Assembly: GCA_028293225.1 (NCBI GenBank)
Contig: JAQGPE010000669.1
Coordinates: 1-11,451 of the forward strand
Direction of reading: 5' to 3'
Length of the DNA: 11,451 nt
Source of the DNA: Akkermansiaceae bacterium
GTDB lineage: Bacteria > Verrucomicrobiota > Verrucomicrobiia > Verrucomicrobiales > Akkermansiaceae
In this document: in pieces, positions 5,235 through 11,401 of the stretch
How positions within the stretch are numbered: the stretch's first letter is position 1
Layout of the letters: the number at the start of each line of letters is the position of its first letter
Notes under the pieces: generated by a model
What the model was told of the DNA's origin: nothing
Databases searched by the model: none
Seen by the model: only the letters and a program-made list of their open reading frames with translations
Translations under genes and position numbers: made by a program

Positions 5235-6938
5235 ATGCCTGGTGAGCGATACTTCGCGGCGCGTGACCGCCTCGCGGAAATTTCGACCCACATCGCCGGG
5301 CTCGCCCGCGACACCGGGCTGGAGGTGCCGGAGCACGACCCCGTCCCGGATGTCGGCCGCCCGATCCTGCTCGCCGCCATCGGCGAGGTGAATGCCGGGA
5401 AATCCTCCCTGCTCAATGCCATCGCCGGCGTCGAGGTCTGCCCGGCCGCAGCCCTCCCGCTGACGAAGGAGATCCGCCTCTACCGCTATGGCGGCTCCGC
5501 CATGGAGCGCGCCCACGACGGCGGTGTGCTGGAGTGCCGCCGCCCGGTTCCTTTCCTGAAAAACTTCGAGCTGCTCGACACCCCGGGCACCAATGCCACC
5601 GGCCGGCCCGAGCCCGAACAGATCGACCCCTGGCTCAACGCCGCGGAGTTCGTCATGGTCGTCTTCACTGCGGAAAACCCGTGGACCGCCGCCACCTGGG
5701 ACGCCGTCAGCCGCCTTTCCGACGAGACCCTGGAGCGCACCGTCCTGGTCGTCCAGCGCACCGATCTGAAGCAGCCGCAGGACATCCCGATCATCCTCGG
5801 CCACATGCGCGACCTCTGCCTGAAACGCACCGGCCGCGCCCTGCCCATCTTCCCGGTCTCGGCCAAGTACTGCCTGGAGGCGAAGTCCTCGCCTTCCGGC
5901 GCCCCGGAAGCCTGGTCCGCCAGCCGCTTCGCCGTCTTCGAAGACTACATCAGCAGCCGCGTCTGCGAGTCCTTCGCCCGCCGCCAGATCCTCCACGACT
6001 CCTGGCACCACGCCTCCCGCACCCTCCGCCGCCTGGAGGAACGCTTCGACCTGACCCGCCGCGGCATGGACGACGACGCCTGGTTCCTCACCGGCATCGA
6101 GCGGGAAATGGACGCCCTGCGCGATGAGCACATGCTGGCCGCCCCGCGCAGCCTCTCCGCCATGCTCGACCGCTACCGCACCGCGGTCGGCGACATCGTC
6201 CACCACCTTCGCTCCCGCCTCGGCTGGGCCCGCACCGTCGTCCGCCTGTTCCTCGGCGACACCAGCCCCGCCGCGCTGGAGGCCATGTTCGCCACCCGCA
6301 TGCACGAGGTCGCTCAGTCCCAGGGCGATGGCGATGCCGCCCGCCTGCTGGATGCCTGCGCCGCTCACTGGCAGACCGTCCGCCCCCGCGTCGCGGAGCG
6401 CATGGGCTTCGACCCCGGCCCCTGCCTGGTCGCCGGAGTGAAGCGGGACGAATCGATCGGCCGCTTCACCGCCCGCCTGGAAAAAGCCGTCCCGCACGCC
6501 CTCGCCAATCTCCGCGTCCGCGGCGTGCTCGATCCCTTGCTGCGCCGCCGCAATCACACGCTGAAGCTCGTCGTCGCCATCGCCCTGCTGCTCGCCACCC
6601 TCGCCGGTGTCCTCGGGACCCTCGGAAAGGGCGGCCTGCCCTACTACGTCCTCGCCGCCTCCGGTGCGACCCTGGTCGGCTCGGTCCTCATCGCCTGGAC
6701 CACCCTCGCCACCATTTCCATCGGCTACCGCGAGCGCCTGCTCGACAGCGCCCCGGCCTACGCCTCGGCTCTGGAGGCCGACTACGGCGAAGCGATCCGC
6801 ACCCTTTTCCACGAATACTCCCAGGGCCTCATCGAAGTGCGCCGCCAGCTCGCCGACCGCAAGGCCGCCCTGCAGCCGCGCCTGGAGCACTGGAACAATC
6901 TCTTCATCGCCCTGAAAGCGGTGGAACTCGAGATGTGA
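5235..6938 (+). CDS. Dynamin-like GTPase, membrane-anchored
   Basis: The product has 567 residues. A GTPase domain fills the first third: P-loop Gly-Glu-Val-Asn-Ala-Gly-Lys-Ser (50-57), a probable switch-I Thr in Leu-Thr-Lys-Glu-Ile (near 77), Asp-Thr-Pro-Gly (115-118), and Gln-Arg-Thr-Asp (174-177) in the place of the usual N/TKxD. A long helical region with many Arg/Glu/Leu residues follows. Two hydrophobic segments (about 445-461 and 471-495) are separated by a short Gly-rich turn, and the protein ends in a charged helix. This order (G domain, helical stalk, paired membrane segments, C-terminal helix) fits bacterial dynamin-like proteins, which bind and remodel membranes. Der-like or YfjP-type GTPases share the P-loop style, so the exact subfamily is open. 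It probably forms an operon with the deacetylase gene. No strong Shine-Dalgarno sequence is visible. Confidence 0.8.
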   Translation: MPGERYFAARDRLAEISTHIAGLARDTGLEVPEHDPVPDVGRPILLAAIGEVNAGKSSLLNAIAGVEVCPAAALPLTKEIRLYRYGGSAMERAHDGGVLECRRPVPFLKNFELLDTPGTNATGRPEPEQIDPWLNAAEFVMVVFTAENPWTAATWDAVSRLSDETLERTVLVVQRTDLKQPQDIPIILGHMRDLCLKRTGRALPIFPVSAKYCLEAKSSPSGAPEAWSASRFAVFEDYISSRVCESFARRQILHDSWHHASRTLRRLEERFDLTRRGMDDDAWFLTGIEREMDALRDEHMLAAPRSLSAMLDRYRTAVGDIVHHLRSRLGWARTVVRLFLGDTSPAALEAMFATRMHEVAQSQGDGDAARLLDACAAHWQTVRPRVAERMGFDPGPCLVAGVKRDESIGRFTARLEKAVPHALANLRVRGVLDPLLRRRNHTLKLVVAIALLLATLAGVLGTLGKGGLPYYVLAASGATLVGSVLIAWTTLATISIGYRERLLDSAPAYASALEADYGEAIRTLFHEYSQGLIEVRRQLADRKAALQPRLEHWNNLFIALKAVELEM

Positions 6939-6944
6939 TCCCAC

Positions 6945-7003
6945 GAAATCACCTGCGACGCTCCCGGATCACGCGGCCTCTGACTCGGGATTTGCGTGAT
7001 TTC
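6945..7003 (+). promoter_or_regulatory. Overlapping inverted repeats between GTPase and zinc-ribbon genes
   Basis: An 8-bp outer stem (GAAATCAC 6945-6952 with GTGATTTC 6996-7003) encloses a 5-bp stem (TCCCG 6962-6966 with CGGGA 6986-6990). A competing stem, ATCACGC (6968-6974) with GCGTGAT (6994-7000), uses some of the same right-hand bases. The two folds exclude each other. There is no U-run after either. It could be a 3'-end hairpin of the GTPase transcript, an operator dyad, or an attenuator. Confidence 0.35.
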
Positions 7004-7029
7004 CACGACCACTGGTGCAGGGTCGCCTG

Positions 7030-7290
7030 ATGGAACTTCACTGCCCGGATTGCGGCTCCATCGTCTACAGTCGCCGCTCGCCGAAATGCGGGGTGTGCGG
7101 CAAGCCCCTGCCCGAGTCATTCCGCTTTTCACCTGAGGAAGCCGCCCGGTACGAGGAGCAACTCCGGATCGCAAAGGAGGGGCTGGACCAGGCCGTAGCG
7201 GAAAACCGGGAGATCGAGGAACAAACCCGGGAACGACTTCGGGAGGTGCAACGCCGCTCCAACTCCATCTTTCCTCCACCTTTCATGTGA
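7030..7290 (+). CDS. Small zinc-ribbon protein with coiled-coil tail (paralogue A)
   Basis: This 86-residue soluble protein has no signal peptide. Cys5-x2-Cys8 and Cys20-x2-Cys23 form a four-cysteine zinc ribbon, within a highly conserved first 31 residues ending Gly-Lys-Pro-Leu-Pro-Glu-Ser-Phe. Residues about 35-76 are charged (Glu, Arg, Gln) with heptad-like spacing and should form a coiled coil. The tail is short and Pro-rich. I do not recognise a named family or function. The frame is open from GTG 7015, but ATG 7030 is chosen because its first codons match the neighbouring paralogue exactly in sequence and position. Function could be protein-protein or nucleic-acid contact through the ribbon; that is a guess from the fold only. 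Confidence 0.8.
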   Translation: MELHCPDCGSIVYSRRSPKCGVCGKPLPESFRFSPEEAARYEEQLRIAKEGLDQAVAENREIEEQTRERLREVQRRSNSIFPPPFM

Positions 7291-7320
7291 TATTTGCCGG
7301 AAAGAGGACTATGTTGATAG

Positions 7321-7569
7321 ATGGAACTCCACTGTCCCGAATGCAACTCCATCGTCTATAGCCGCCGTGCCGATATCTGCGGCATCTGTGGCAAGCCCCT
7401 GCCTGAGTCCTTCCATTTTCACGGCGACCAGGCGGAAAAGATCGAGACCGAACTCGAACACGCCCGCCACGACCTCCAGGCCGTCTCCGATGACCGCGCC
7501 GCCGTCCGCGAAGGCCTCGACACCCCCGACTCCCTCTTCCTGGAAGACGCCACGGATGACATGCAGTAG
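7321..7569 (+). CDS. Small zinc-ribbon protein (paralogue B)
   Basis: This 82-residue protein is 25 of 31 identical to paralogue A over the N-terminal ribbon, with all four cysteines (5, 8, 20, 23) and the Lys-Pro-Leu-Pro-Glu-Ser-Phe end kept. The rest is unrelated or strongly diverged. It has a His-containing stretch (Phe-His-Phe-His), a helix rich in Glu, Ala and Arg, and an acidic tail ending near Glu-Asp-Ala-Thr-Asp-Asp-Met. The gene starts 30 bases after paralogue A, with AGAGGA at 7303-7308 as a weak, distant Shine-Dalgarno candidate. The pair is a tandem duplication and is probably cotranscribed. Function is unknown. Confidence 0.8.
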   Translation: MELHCPECNSIVYSRRADICGICGKPLPESFHFHGDQAEKIETELEHARHDLQAVSDDRAAVREGLDTPDSLFLEDATDDMQ

Positions 7570-7634
7570 CAGCCAGGCTGCGCCGAAAAGCTTCTGATCA
7601 CTCCGCCGGAATGCCAGCGTAGACGTATCCCACC

Positions 7635-8726
7635 ATGCGTCCGCTCCTCCTCCTCTCGTTCGCTTTCGCTCTTTCTCCCGTCCTCCGTGCCGCGGACGAT
7701 GTCTCCGCCGAGATCGCCCCGCTGATCGAGGGCAAGCCCGTCCCCGGCCTCGCCGTCGCCGCCGTGCTGGATGGCAAGATCATCGCCACCGGCGCCACCG
7801 GCATCCGCAAGCTCGGCGACCCCGCCAAAGTCACCGTCGCCGACCAGTTCCACCTCGGCTCCTGCACCAAGTCGATGACCGCCACGCTCGCCGCGATGAT
7901 CGTGGCCGATGGCAAGGTCAAGTGGACCACCACCGCCGCGGAAGTTTTTCCCGGCCTCGCCATCGACCCCGGCTTCCGCAAGGCAACCCTGCGTGAGTTC
8001 CTCTCGAACAGCGGCGGCGTGGCCACGGAAGTCCCGCCCGCCCTCTGGAACGACCTTCGCATCCAGAACCGCAGCGAGCCCCAACAGCGCAAGCAACTCC
8101 TCGAAGCCACGCTGAAAGCGCCACCCGCCTACGTCCCCGGCGAAGGCTGGGCCTACTCGAACACCGGCTTCTCCATCGGCGGCGCCATGCTGGAAAAAGT
8201 CACCGGCAAGCCCTACGACCGCCTCCTCACCGAGCGCCTCTTCAAGCCCCTCGGCATGACCTCCTCCGGCTTCGGCCCCGCCGCCACCAATGGCAAGGTC
8301 GCCCAGCCCTATGGCCACCATCTCGTCGATGGCCAGCTCGTCCCGGTCGATCCCTTTCCCGATGGCGACAACCCGCCCGCCATCACTCCCGCCGGCCGCG
8401 TCCACGCCTCCATCGAGGACTTCGCCCGCTTCGCCGACTTCCATCTCGGCCGGAAAACCAAGCCGCTGACCGGTGAACAGATCGCCTTCCTCCACGAAAT
8501 CGTCCCACCCTCGAAGGACTACGCCATGGGCTGGATCCGCACCGAGCGCCCCTGGGCCGGCGGCACCGCCCTGACCCACAACGGCACCAACACCATGTTC
8601 TTCGCCGTCATGTGGCTCGCCCCGGCCAAGAACTTCGCCGTCGTCGCCGCCTGCAACAGCGGCGAAGGCGCGGCCGTCTGCGATGCCGCCGTCTCCCAGC
8701 TCATCGGCAAGTACTGCCCGAAATAG
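7635..8726 (+). CDS. Secreted serine hydrolase, class C beta-lactamase/PBP fold
   Basis: The 363-residue protein begins with a Sec signal peptide (Met-Arg-Pro, a Leu/Phe/Ala run, cleavage probably after Leu-Arg-Ala near residue 19). It shows the three active-site motifs of the beta-lactamase class C/penicillin-binding-protein fold: Ser76-Cys-Thr-Lys79 (nucleophile Ser76), Tyr174-Ser-Asn176, and His315-Asn-Gly317 in place of the usual Lys-Thr-Gly triad. His-x-Gly is common in the esterase, D-aminopeptidase and DD-peptidase members of this family, so true beta-lactamase activity should not be assumed. The start is the first ATG of the frame that gives a complete signal peptide; no Shine-Dalgarno sequence is evident. 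The gene is followed 26 bases later by the two-hairpin repeat and converges with the transglutaminase operon. Confidence 0.9.
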   Translation: MRPLLLLSFAFALSPVLRAADDVSAEIAPLIEGKPVPGLAVAAVLDGKIIATGATGIRKLGDPAKVTVADQFHLGSCTKSMTATLAAMIVADGKVKWTTTAAEVFPGLAIDPGFRKATLREFLSNSGGVATEVPPALWNDLRIQNRSEPQQRKQLLEATLKAPPAYVPGEGWAYSNTGFSIGGAMLEKVTGKPYDRLLTERLFKPLGMTSSGFGPAATNGKVAQPYGHHLVDGQLVPVDPFPDGDNPPAITPAGRVHASIEDFARFADFHLGRKTKPLTGEQIAFLHEIVPPSKDYAMGWIRTERPWAGGTALTHNGTNTMFFAVMWLAPAKNFAVVAACNSGEGAAVCDAAVSQLIGKYCPK

Positions 8727-8752
8727 CTGAGGTTCCTCAACCGTACAGTGCC

Positions 8753-8828
8753 GCCGAACGCCTGTCGAAGGTGGCTGATGCGTCCTCGCTTCAGCACTAG
8801 AGGCTGACAGCCGCAGGCTGCACTTCTC
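8753..8828 (+). repeat. Two-hairpin dispersed repeat, copy 3
   Basis: This copy lies between convergent genes. Hairpin 1 is 8774-8782 with 8787-8795 (T-T mismatch, TCCT loop). Hairpin 2 is CAGCC-GCA-GGCTG at 8808-8820. A further stem, GGCT (8803-8806) with AGCC (8809-8812), could compete with hairpin 2. The copy is collinear over about 75 bases with copy 2. The rest of 8727-8840 holds nothing else I can identify. Confidence 0.85.
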
Positions 8829-8840
8829 TTGTCTTCCGGT

Positions 8841-9725
8841 TCAGCTCCTTCCGTCTCCTCCCGGCGTCGAAAACTCCACCGCCACCGTCAGCCCCTGGTA
8901 GCTCCCCGGCGTCCCCACATACCCGCCGCTGACCGGCATCACCCCGCGCGGATGATGACTTGTCCCCGTCACGATATGCTGATGATTGCACAGCTTCCCT
9001 GAAGTCGGATCAAACCCCCGCCACCCCAGCTGCGGGAAATACGCCTCCGTCCACGCATGCGTCGACCCGCGTGCCGCCCGCGTCGCCGCGCAGTCCAGGT
9101 AGCCGCTGGCAAACCGCGCCGCCACCCCCAGGTGCCGCAGCGTCTCCATCATCAGCGTCGCCACATCCCGGCAGGATCCCGTTCCCAGCGCCAGCGTCGT
9201 CGCCGGCGTCTGCACGCCCTTCTGCTCCCTGCGCTGATAGCCGATCTTGTCATGGATCAGCTCCGCCAGCTTCAGGGCAAACAGCTCCGCGCTCGCGAAA
9301 TCCCCCGGATCCGGTAGCGACCTCGCGAACTCCTGCACCGCCGCCGTTTCTTCGGCATACACCGGCGTCAGATACCCGACGATGATCCCGTGCTCCAGCG
9401 TGTCGTAGGACAGCGGATACGCACTCGCTCCCGGGGCTGTCGGCGGCGGATTCGCCGCATCGAAAAAGCGCCGCACCACCACGTCCATGTCGATCGTCAA
9501 CTCCGCCGCCTGCTCGCTGAAATAAGCATGCGCGATCGAGTTGCCGAAAATATCCCGCGTCCATACCACCTCGGCCTGCGGCGAAATCGCCAGCTCCAGG
9601 CTCTCCACCCGCAGATCGTGTCCCTCCCTGGGCCGGATCACCAGCCGGTGCGGATCAAACGTCACCGGCCCCGCATAGCGATACTGCGTGCGGTGCTGGA
9701 TGCGAAGCAAGTGACTGTCACTCAT
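8841..9725 (-). CDS. Transglutaminase-like cysteine protease (second gene of pair)
   Basis: The product has 294 residues and no signal peptide. The first 90 or so residues match the N-terminal beta-sandwich of bacterial transglutaminase-like proteins (His-Arg-Thr-Gln-Tyr-Arg-Tyr, then Pro-His-Arg-Leu-Val-Ile-Arg-Pro-Arg). The catalytic domain holds a complete triad: Cys185 in Gly-Ser-Cys-Arg-Asp, His223 in Ser-Thr-His-Ala-Trp-Thr-Glu-Ala, and Asp239 in Gly-Phe-Asp-Pro-Thr. Members of this fold are usually proteases or amidases; true crosslinking is less common in bacteria. It follows the other transglutaminase-like gene by 55 bases and is preceded by a good Shine-Dalgarno sequence. It converges with the serine hydrolase gene. 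The substrate is unknown. Confidence 0.92.
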   Translation of the reverse strand: MSDSHLLRIQHRTQYRYAGPVTFDPHRLVIRPREGHDLRVESLELAISPQAEVVWTRDIFGNSIAHAYFSEQAAELTIDMDVVVRRFFDAANPPPTAPGASAYPLSYDTLEHGIIVGYLTPVYAEETAAVQEFARSLPDPGDFASAELFALKLAELIHDKIGYQRREQKGVQTPATTLALGTGSCRDVATLMMETLRHLGVAARFASGYLDCAATRAARGSTHAWTEAYFPQLGWRGFDPTSGKLCNHQHIVTGTSHHPRGVMPVSGGYVGTPGSYQGLTVAVEFSTPGGDGRS

Positions 9726-9731
9726 AGGAAT

Positions 9732-9738
9732 TCCTTCT
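9732..9738 (-). promoter_or_regulatory. Ribosome binding site of the second transglutaminase gene
   Basis: AGAAGGA on the minus strand ends six bases before the ATG at 9725. It is the clearest correctly spaced Shine-Dalgarno sequence in the window and fixes this start. It overlaps the palindrome GGAATTCC. Confidence 0.8.
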
Positions 9739-9744
9739 AAAAAA

Positions 9745-9774
9745 CTTAGCGCTCTTGGCGTCTTCGCGGTTCAA
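9745..9774 (-). repeat. Short CGCNAAG-type tandem motif
   Basis: Read on the minus strand, the spacer between the two transglutaminase genes has three imperfect units, CGCGAAGA, CGCCAAGAG and CGCTAAG, preceded by TTGAAC. Similar strings of CGC-N-AAG units occur in intergenic DNA of many unrelated bacteria; this is from memory and not searched. It sits just before the ribosome binding site of the second gene. Confidence 0.5.
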
Positions 9775-9780
9775 TCGCCT

Positions 9781-10623
9781 CTAACCCTCCAGCAACACCG
9801 CCTGCCCATCCAGATCCTGCCGGTAGATCGGCTTGAAGCCCGGACACTGCGAGTCCACCTGCATCGACTGCAGGAACATCCCGCCGAAAATCGTCGCGAT
9901 CGACGCGTCCGCCGCATCCCGGCCGGTCGCGATCCGCACCAGCCCGTTCAGCGGCGCCAGCCGCGTCGGGTCGAAAAGATACCACTTGTTGCCGATGCAC
10001 GCTTCAAAGCAGGCATGGAAATCCTGCGGCTGCAGCAGGCACACATACCCCGTCACATAGCGCGCCGGGATCGACAGCGCCCGGCACAGCGCGATCCCCA
10101 GGTGCGCGAAGTCCCGGCACACTCCGGCCCGCTGCGTCACCGTGTCAAAGGCCGACGTCGCCGCGTCGGTCGCCCCGGAGATGTAGTCGATGTTGTCGAA
10201 GATCCAGTCGGAGATGGCCATGACCTGGTCGAGCGGATGCGGGAAGTTGCCGAAAAGCTTCAGCGCCAGCCGCCCCAGCCGGTCGGACTGGCAGTAGCGG
10301 CTCGGGAACAGATACGGGAGCGCCGACTGGTGCAGCTGGGCCATCGGCACCGCGTTGATTTTGTCGCGACTCACCACCGTCGGCTTGGTCTCGACCATCG
10401 CGGTATAGGACAGCGTCAGCTCCGGCACCGTGCCCGTTTCAAGCCGGATGTAGCGGTTGTGCCCCGTCTCCAGCGGGAATTCCTCCCACTTGAGGTTCGG
10501 CGTCAGCACCAGCTTCTCCTTCTTGAGCTTCTGGCGTTTCGTCGACAGCGCATGGAGGTTCAGCAGCACCGTGCTGGGACAGGAAACGCCGTAGCTGAGT
10601 TGGGAGGAAATCTGGAACGCCAT
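9781..10623 (-). CDS. Transglutaminase-like cysteine protease (first gene of pair)
   Basis: From ATG 10623 the product has 280 residues with no signal peptide. An N-terminal beta-rich domain covers about residues 1-95 (Gln-Leu-Ser-Tyr-Gly-Val, Pro-Ser-Thr-Val-Leu-Leu-Asn-Leu-His-Ala). A transglutaminase core follows, with Cys169 in Gly-Val-Cys-Arg-Asp-Phe-Ala-His, His203 in Asp-Phe-His-Ala-Cys-Phe-Glu-Ala and Asp218 in Leu-Phe-Asp-Pro-Thr. The triad is complete. It is a different subfamily from its downstream neighbour rather than a recent duplicate: the catalytic blocks share only motif residues. The frame is open to 10755, but the upstream part is low-complexity Pro/Arg/Trp sequence and would overlap the divergent gene, so 10623 is preferred. 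The function is probably proteolysis or amidolysis of a peptide substrate, unknown here. Confidence 0.9.
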   Translation of the reverse strand: MAFQISSQLSYGVSCPSTVLLNLHALSTKRQKLKKEKLVLTPNLKWEEFPLETGHNRYIRLETGTVPELTLSYTAMVETKPTVVSRDKINAVPMAQLHQSALPYLFPSRYCQSDRLGRLALKLFGNFPHPLDQVMAISDWIFDNIDYISGATDAATSAFDTVTQRAGVCRDFAHLGIALCRALSIPARYVTGYVCLLQPQDFHACFEACIGNKWYLFDPTRLAPLNGLVRIATGRDAADASIATIFGGMFLQSMQVDSQCPGFKPIYRQDLDGQAVLLEG

Positions 10624-10720
10624 GGCGCGCCACAGTCGCCCGATTCCCGCCGGGGTAAAGAAATTGCTCGGAAATGGGCGTGGCCAAGGGCAGGGGACCC
10701 GCCATGCTGGCCCCTCCGCC
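10624..10720. promoter_or_regulatory. Divergent promoter region
   Basis: These 97 bases lie between the divergent transglutaminase operon and the spermidine-synthase-like gene and should hold both promoters. I see no confident -35/-10 pair and no clear Shine-Dalgarno sequence for either gene. Confidence 0.4.
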
Positions 10721-11395
10721 GTGAAGATCACCCGCACGCTCGCCGAGACCCGCACCCCCGATGGCTACCCCATGATCCTGCTGGAGCATGACGGGGAGTT
10801 CTTCCTGAAAGTCAATGGTGTGCAGCTCATGAGCACCACCGCCACCGCCTCGGAGCAGCAGATGGCCGACCTCGCCTACCAGGTCCTCTCCAGCCACCCG
10901 CCCGGCCGCGTCCTCATCGGCGGCCTCGGCTTCGGCTTCACCCTCCGCCGCGTCATGGAACTCGGCGGCGCCGCCACCCAGGTCCTCGTCGCCGAGCTGA
11001 TGCCGGAAATCCTCGCCTGGAACCGCACCCATCTCCACGCGATCAATGGCCACTTTCTCGATGACCCGAAGGTCGAGGTCCGCCTGGAGGATGTCGCGGT
11101 CCTGCTGAAAACCGCCGCCACGCCGCCCTTCGATGTGATCCTGCTCGATGTCGACAATGGCCCCGACGCCCTCGTCGCCAAGCGCAACGACGGCCTCTAC
11201 GGCCGCCGCGGCTTCCAGATCATCCGCGCCGCCCTGTCGAAAAAAGGTGTGGTCGTCTTCTGGTCCGCCAATCCCGACCGCGCCTTCGCCGATAGCCTGG
11301 AGCGCTCCGGCTTCACCGTCCAAGCCATCGGCGCCAAGGCCTACCCGAAGGCGAAAAAGTTCTCCCACACCCTCTTCGTCGCCCGCCCGAAGTAG
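10721..11395 (+). CDS. Spermidine-synthase-like protein (SAM-dependent methyltransferase fold)
   Basis: From the GTG at 10721 the protein has 224 residues. A short beta-rich N-terminal part (Leu-Ala-Glu-Thr-x-Thr-Pro-Asp-Gly, Leu-Met-Ser) leads into a Rossmann fold. This has the nucleotide-binding loop Gly-Gly-Leu-Gly-Phe-Gly (67-72), an acidic residue after strand 2 (Glu92), Asp124 in Leu-Glu-Asp-Val, and Asp143-Val-Asp-Asn-Gly-Pro after strand 4. It resembles the spermidine synthase superfamily but is shorter. Asp-Val-Asp-Asn-Gly-Pro replaces the Asp-x-x-Asp-Pro gate of true polyamine synthases, so synthase activity is doubtful and the substrate is unknown. The frame is open to ATG 10622, which would overlap the start codon of the divergent gene and add a poorly conserved Gly/Arg-rich stretch. 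GTG 10721 fits the usual family N terminus better. Confidence 0.8.
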   Translation: MKITRTLAETRTPDGYPMILLEHDGEFFLKVNGVQLMSTTATASEQQMADLAYQVLSSHPPGRVLIGGLGFGFTLRRVMELGGAATQVLVAELMPEILAWNRTHLHAINGHFLDDPKVEVRLEDVAVLLKTAATPPFDVILLDVDNGPDALVAKRNDGLYGRRGFQIIRAALSKKGVVVFWSANPDRAFADSLERSGFTVQAIGAKAYPKAKKFSHTLFVARPK

Positions 11396-11401
11396 CCCGT
11401 G

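Noticed and set aside
4269..6944. Very long open frame on the minus strand (891 codons) opposite the deacetylase and GTPase genes
   Set aside because: It is antisense to two genes with full motif sets, is rich in Gly, Ala, Glu and Asp as expected from reverse-reading GC-rich codons, and shows no recognisable domain.
7567..7579. GCAGCCAGGCTGC palindrome after the second zinc-ribbon gene
   Set aside because: It resembles hairpin 2 of the dispersed repeat but has no hairpin 1 or flanking similarity. It is short and probably chance or a minor 3'-end hairpin.
7635..8726. Antibiotic-resistance beta-lactamase
   Set aside because: The third motif is His-Asn-Gly rather than Lys-Thr-Gly, and the protein fits the broad esterase/peptidase group of this fold. 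Resistance cannot be claimed.
10621..10624. CATG giving overlapping start codons on both strands for the divergent genes
   Set aside because: The plus-strand start at 10622 would add a Gly/Arg-rich stretch not typical of the family and leave no promoter space. GTG 10721 is more likely.
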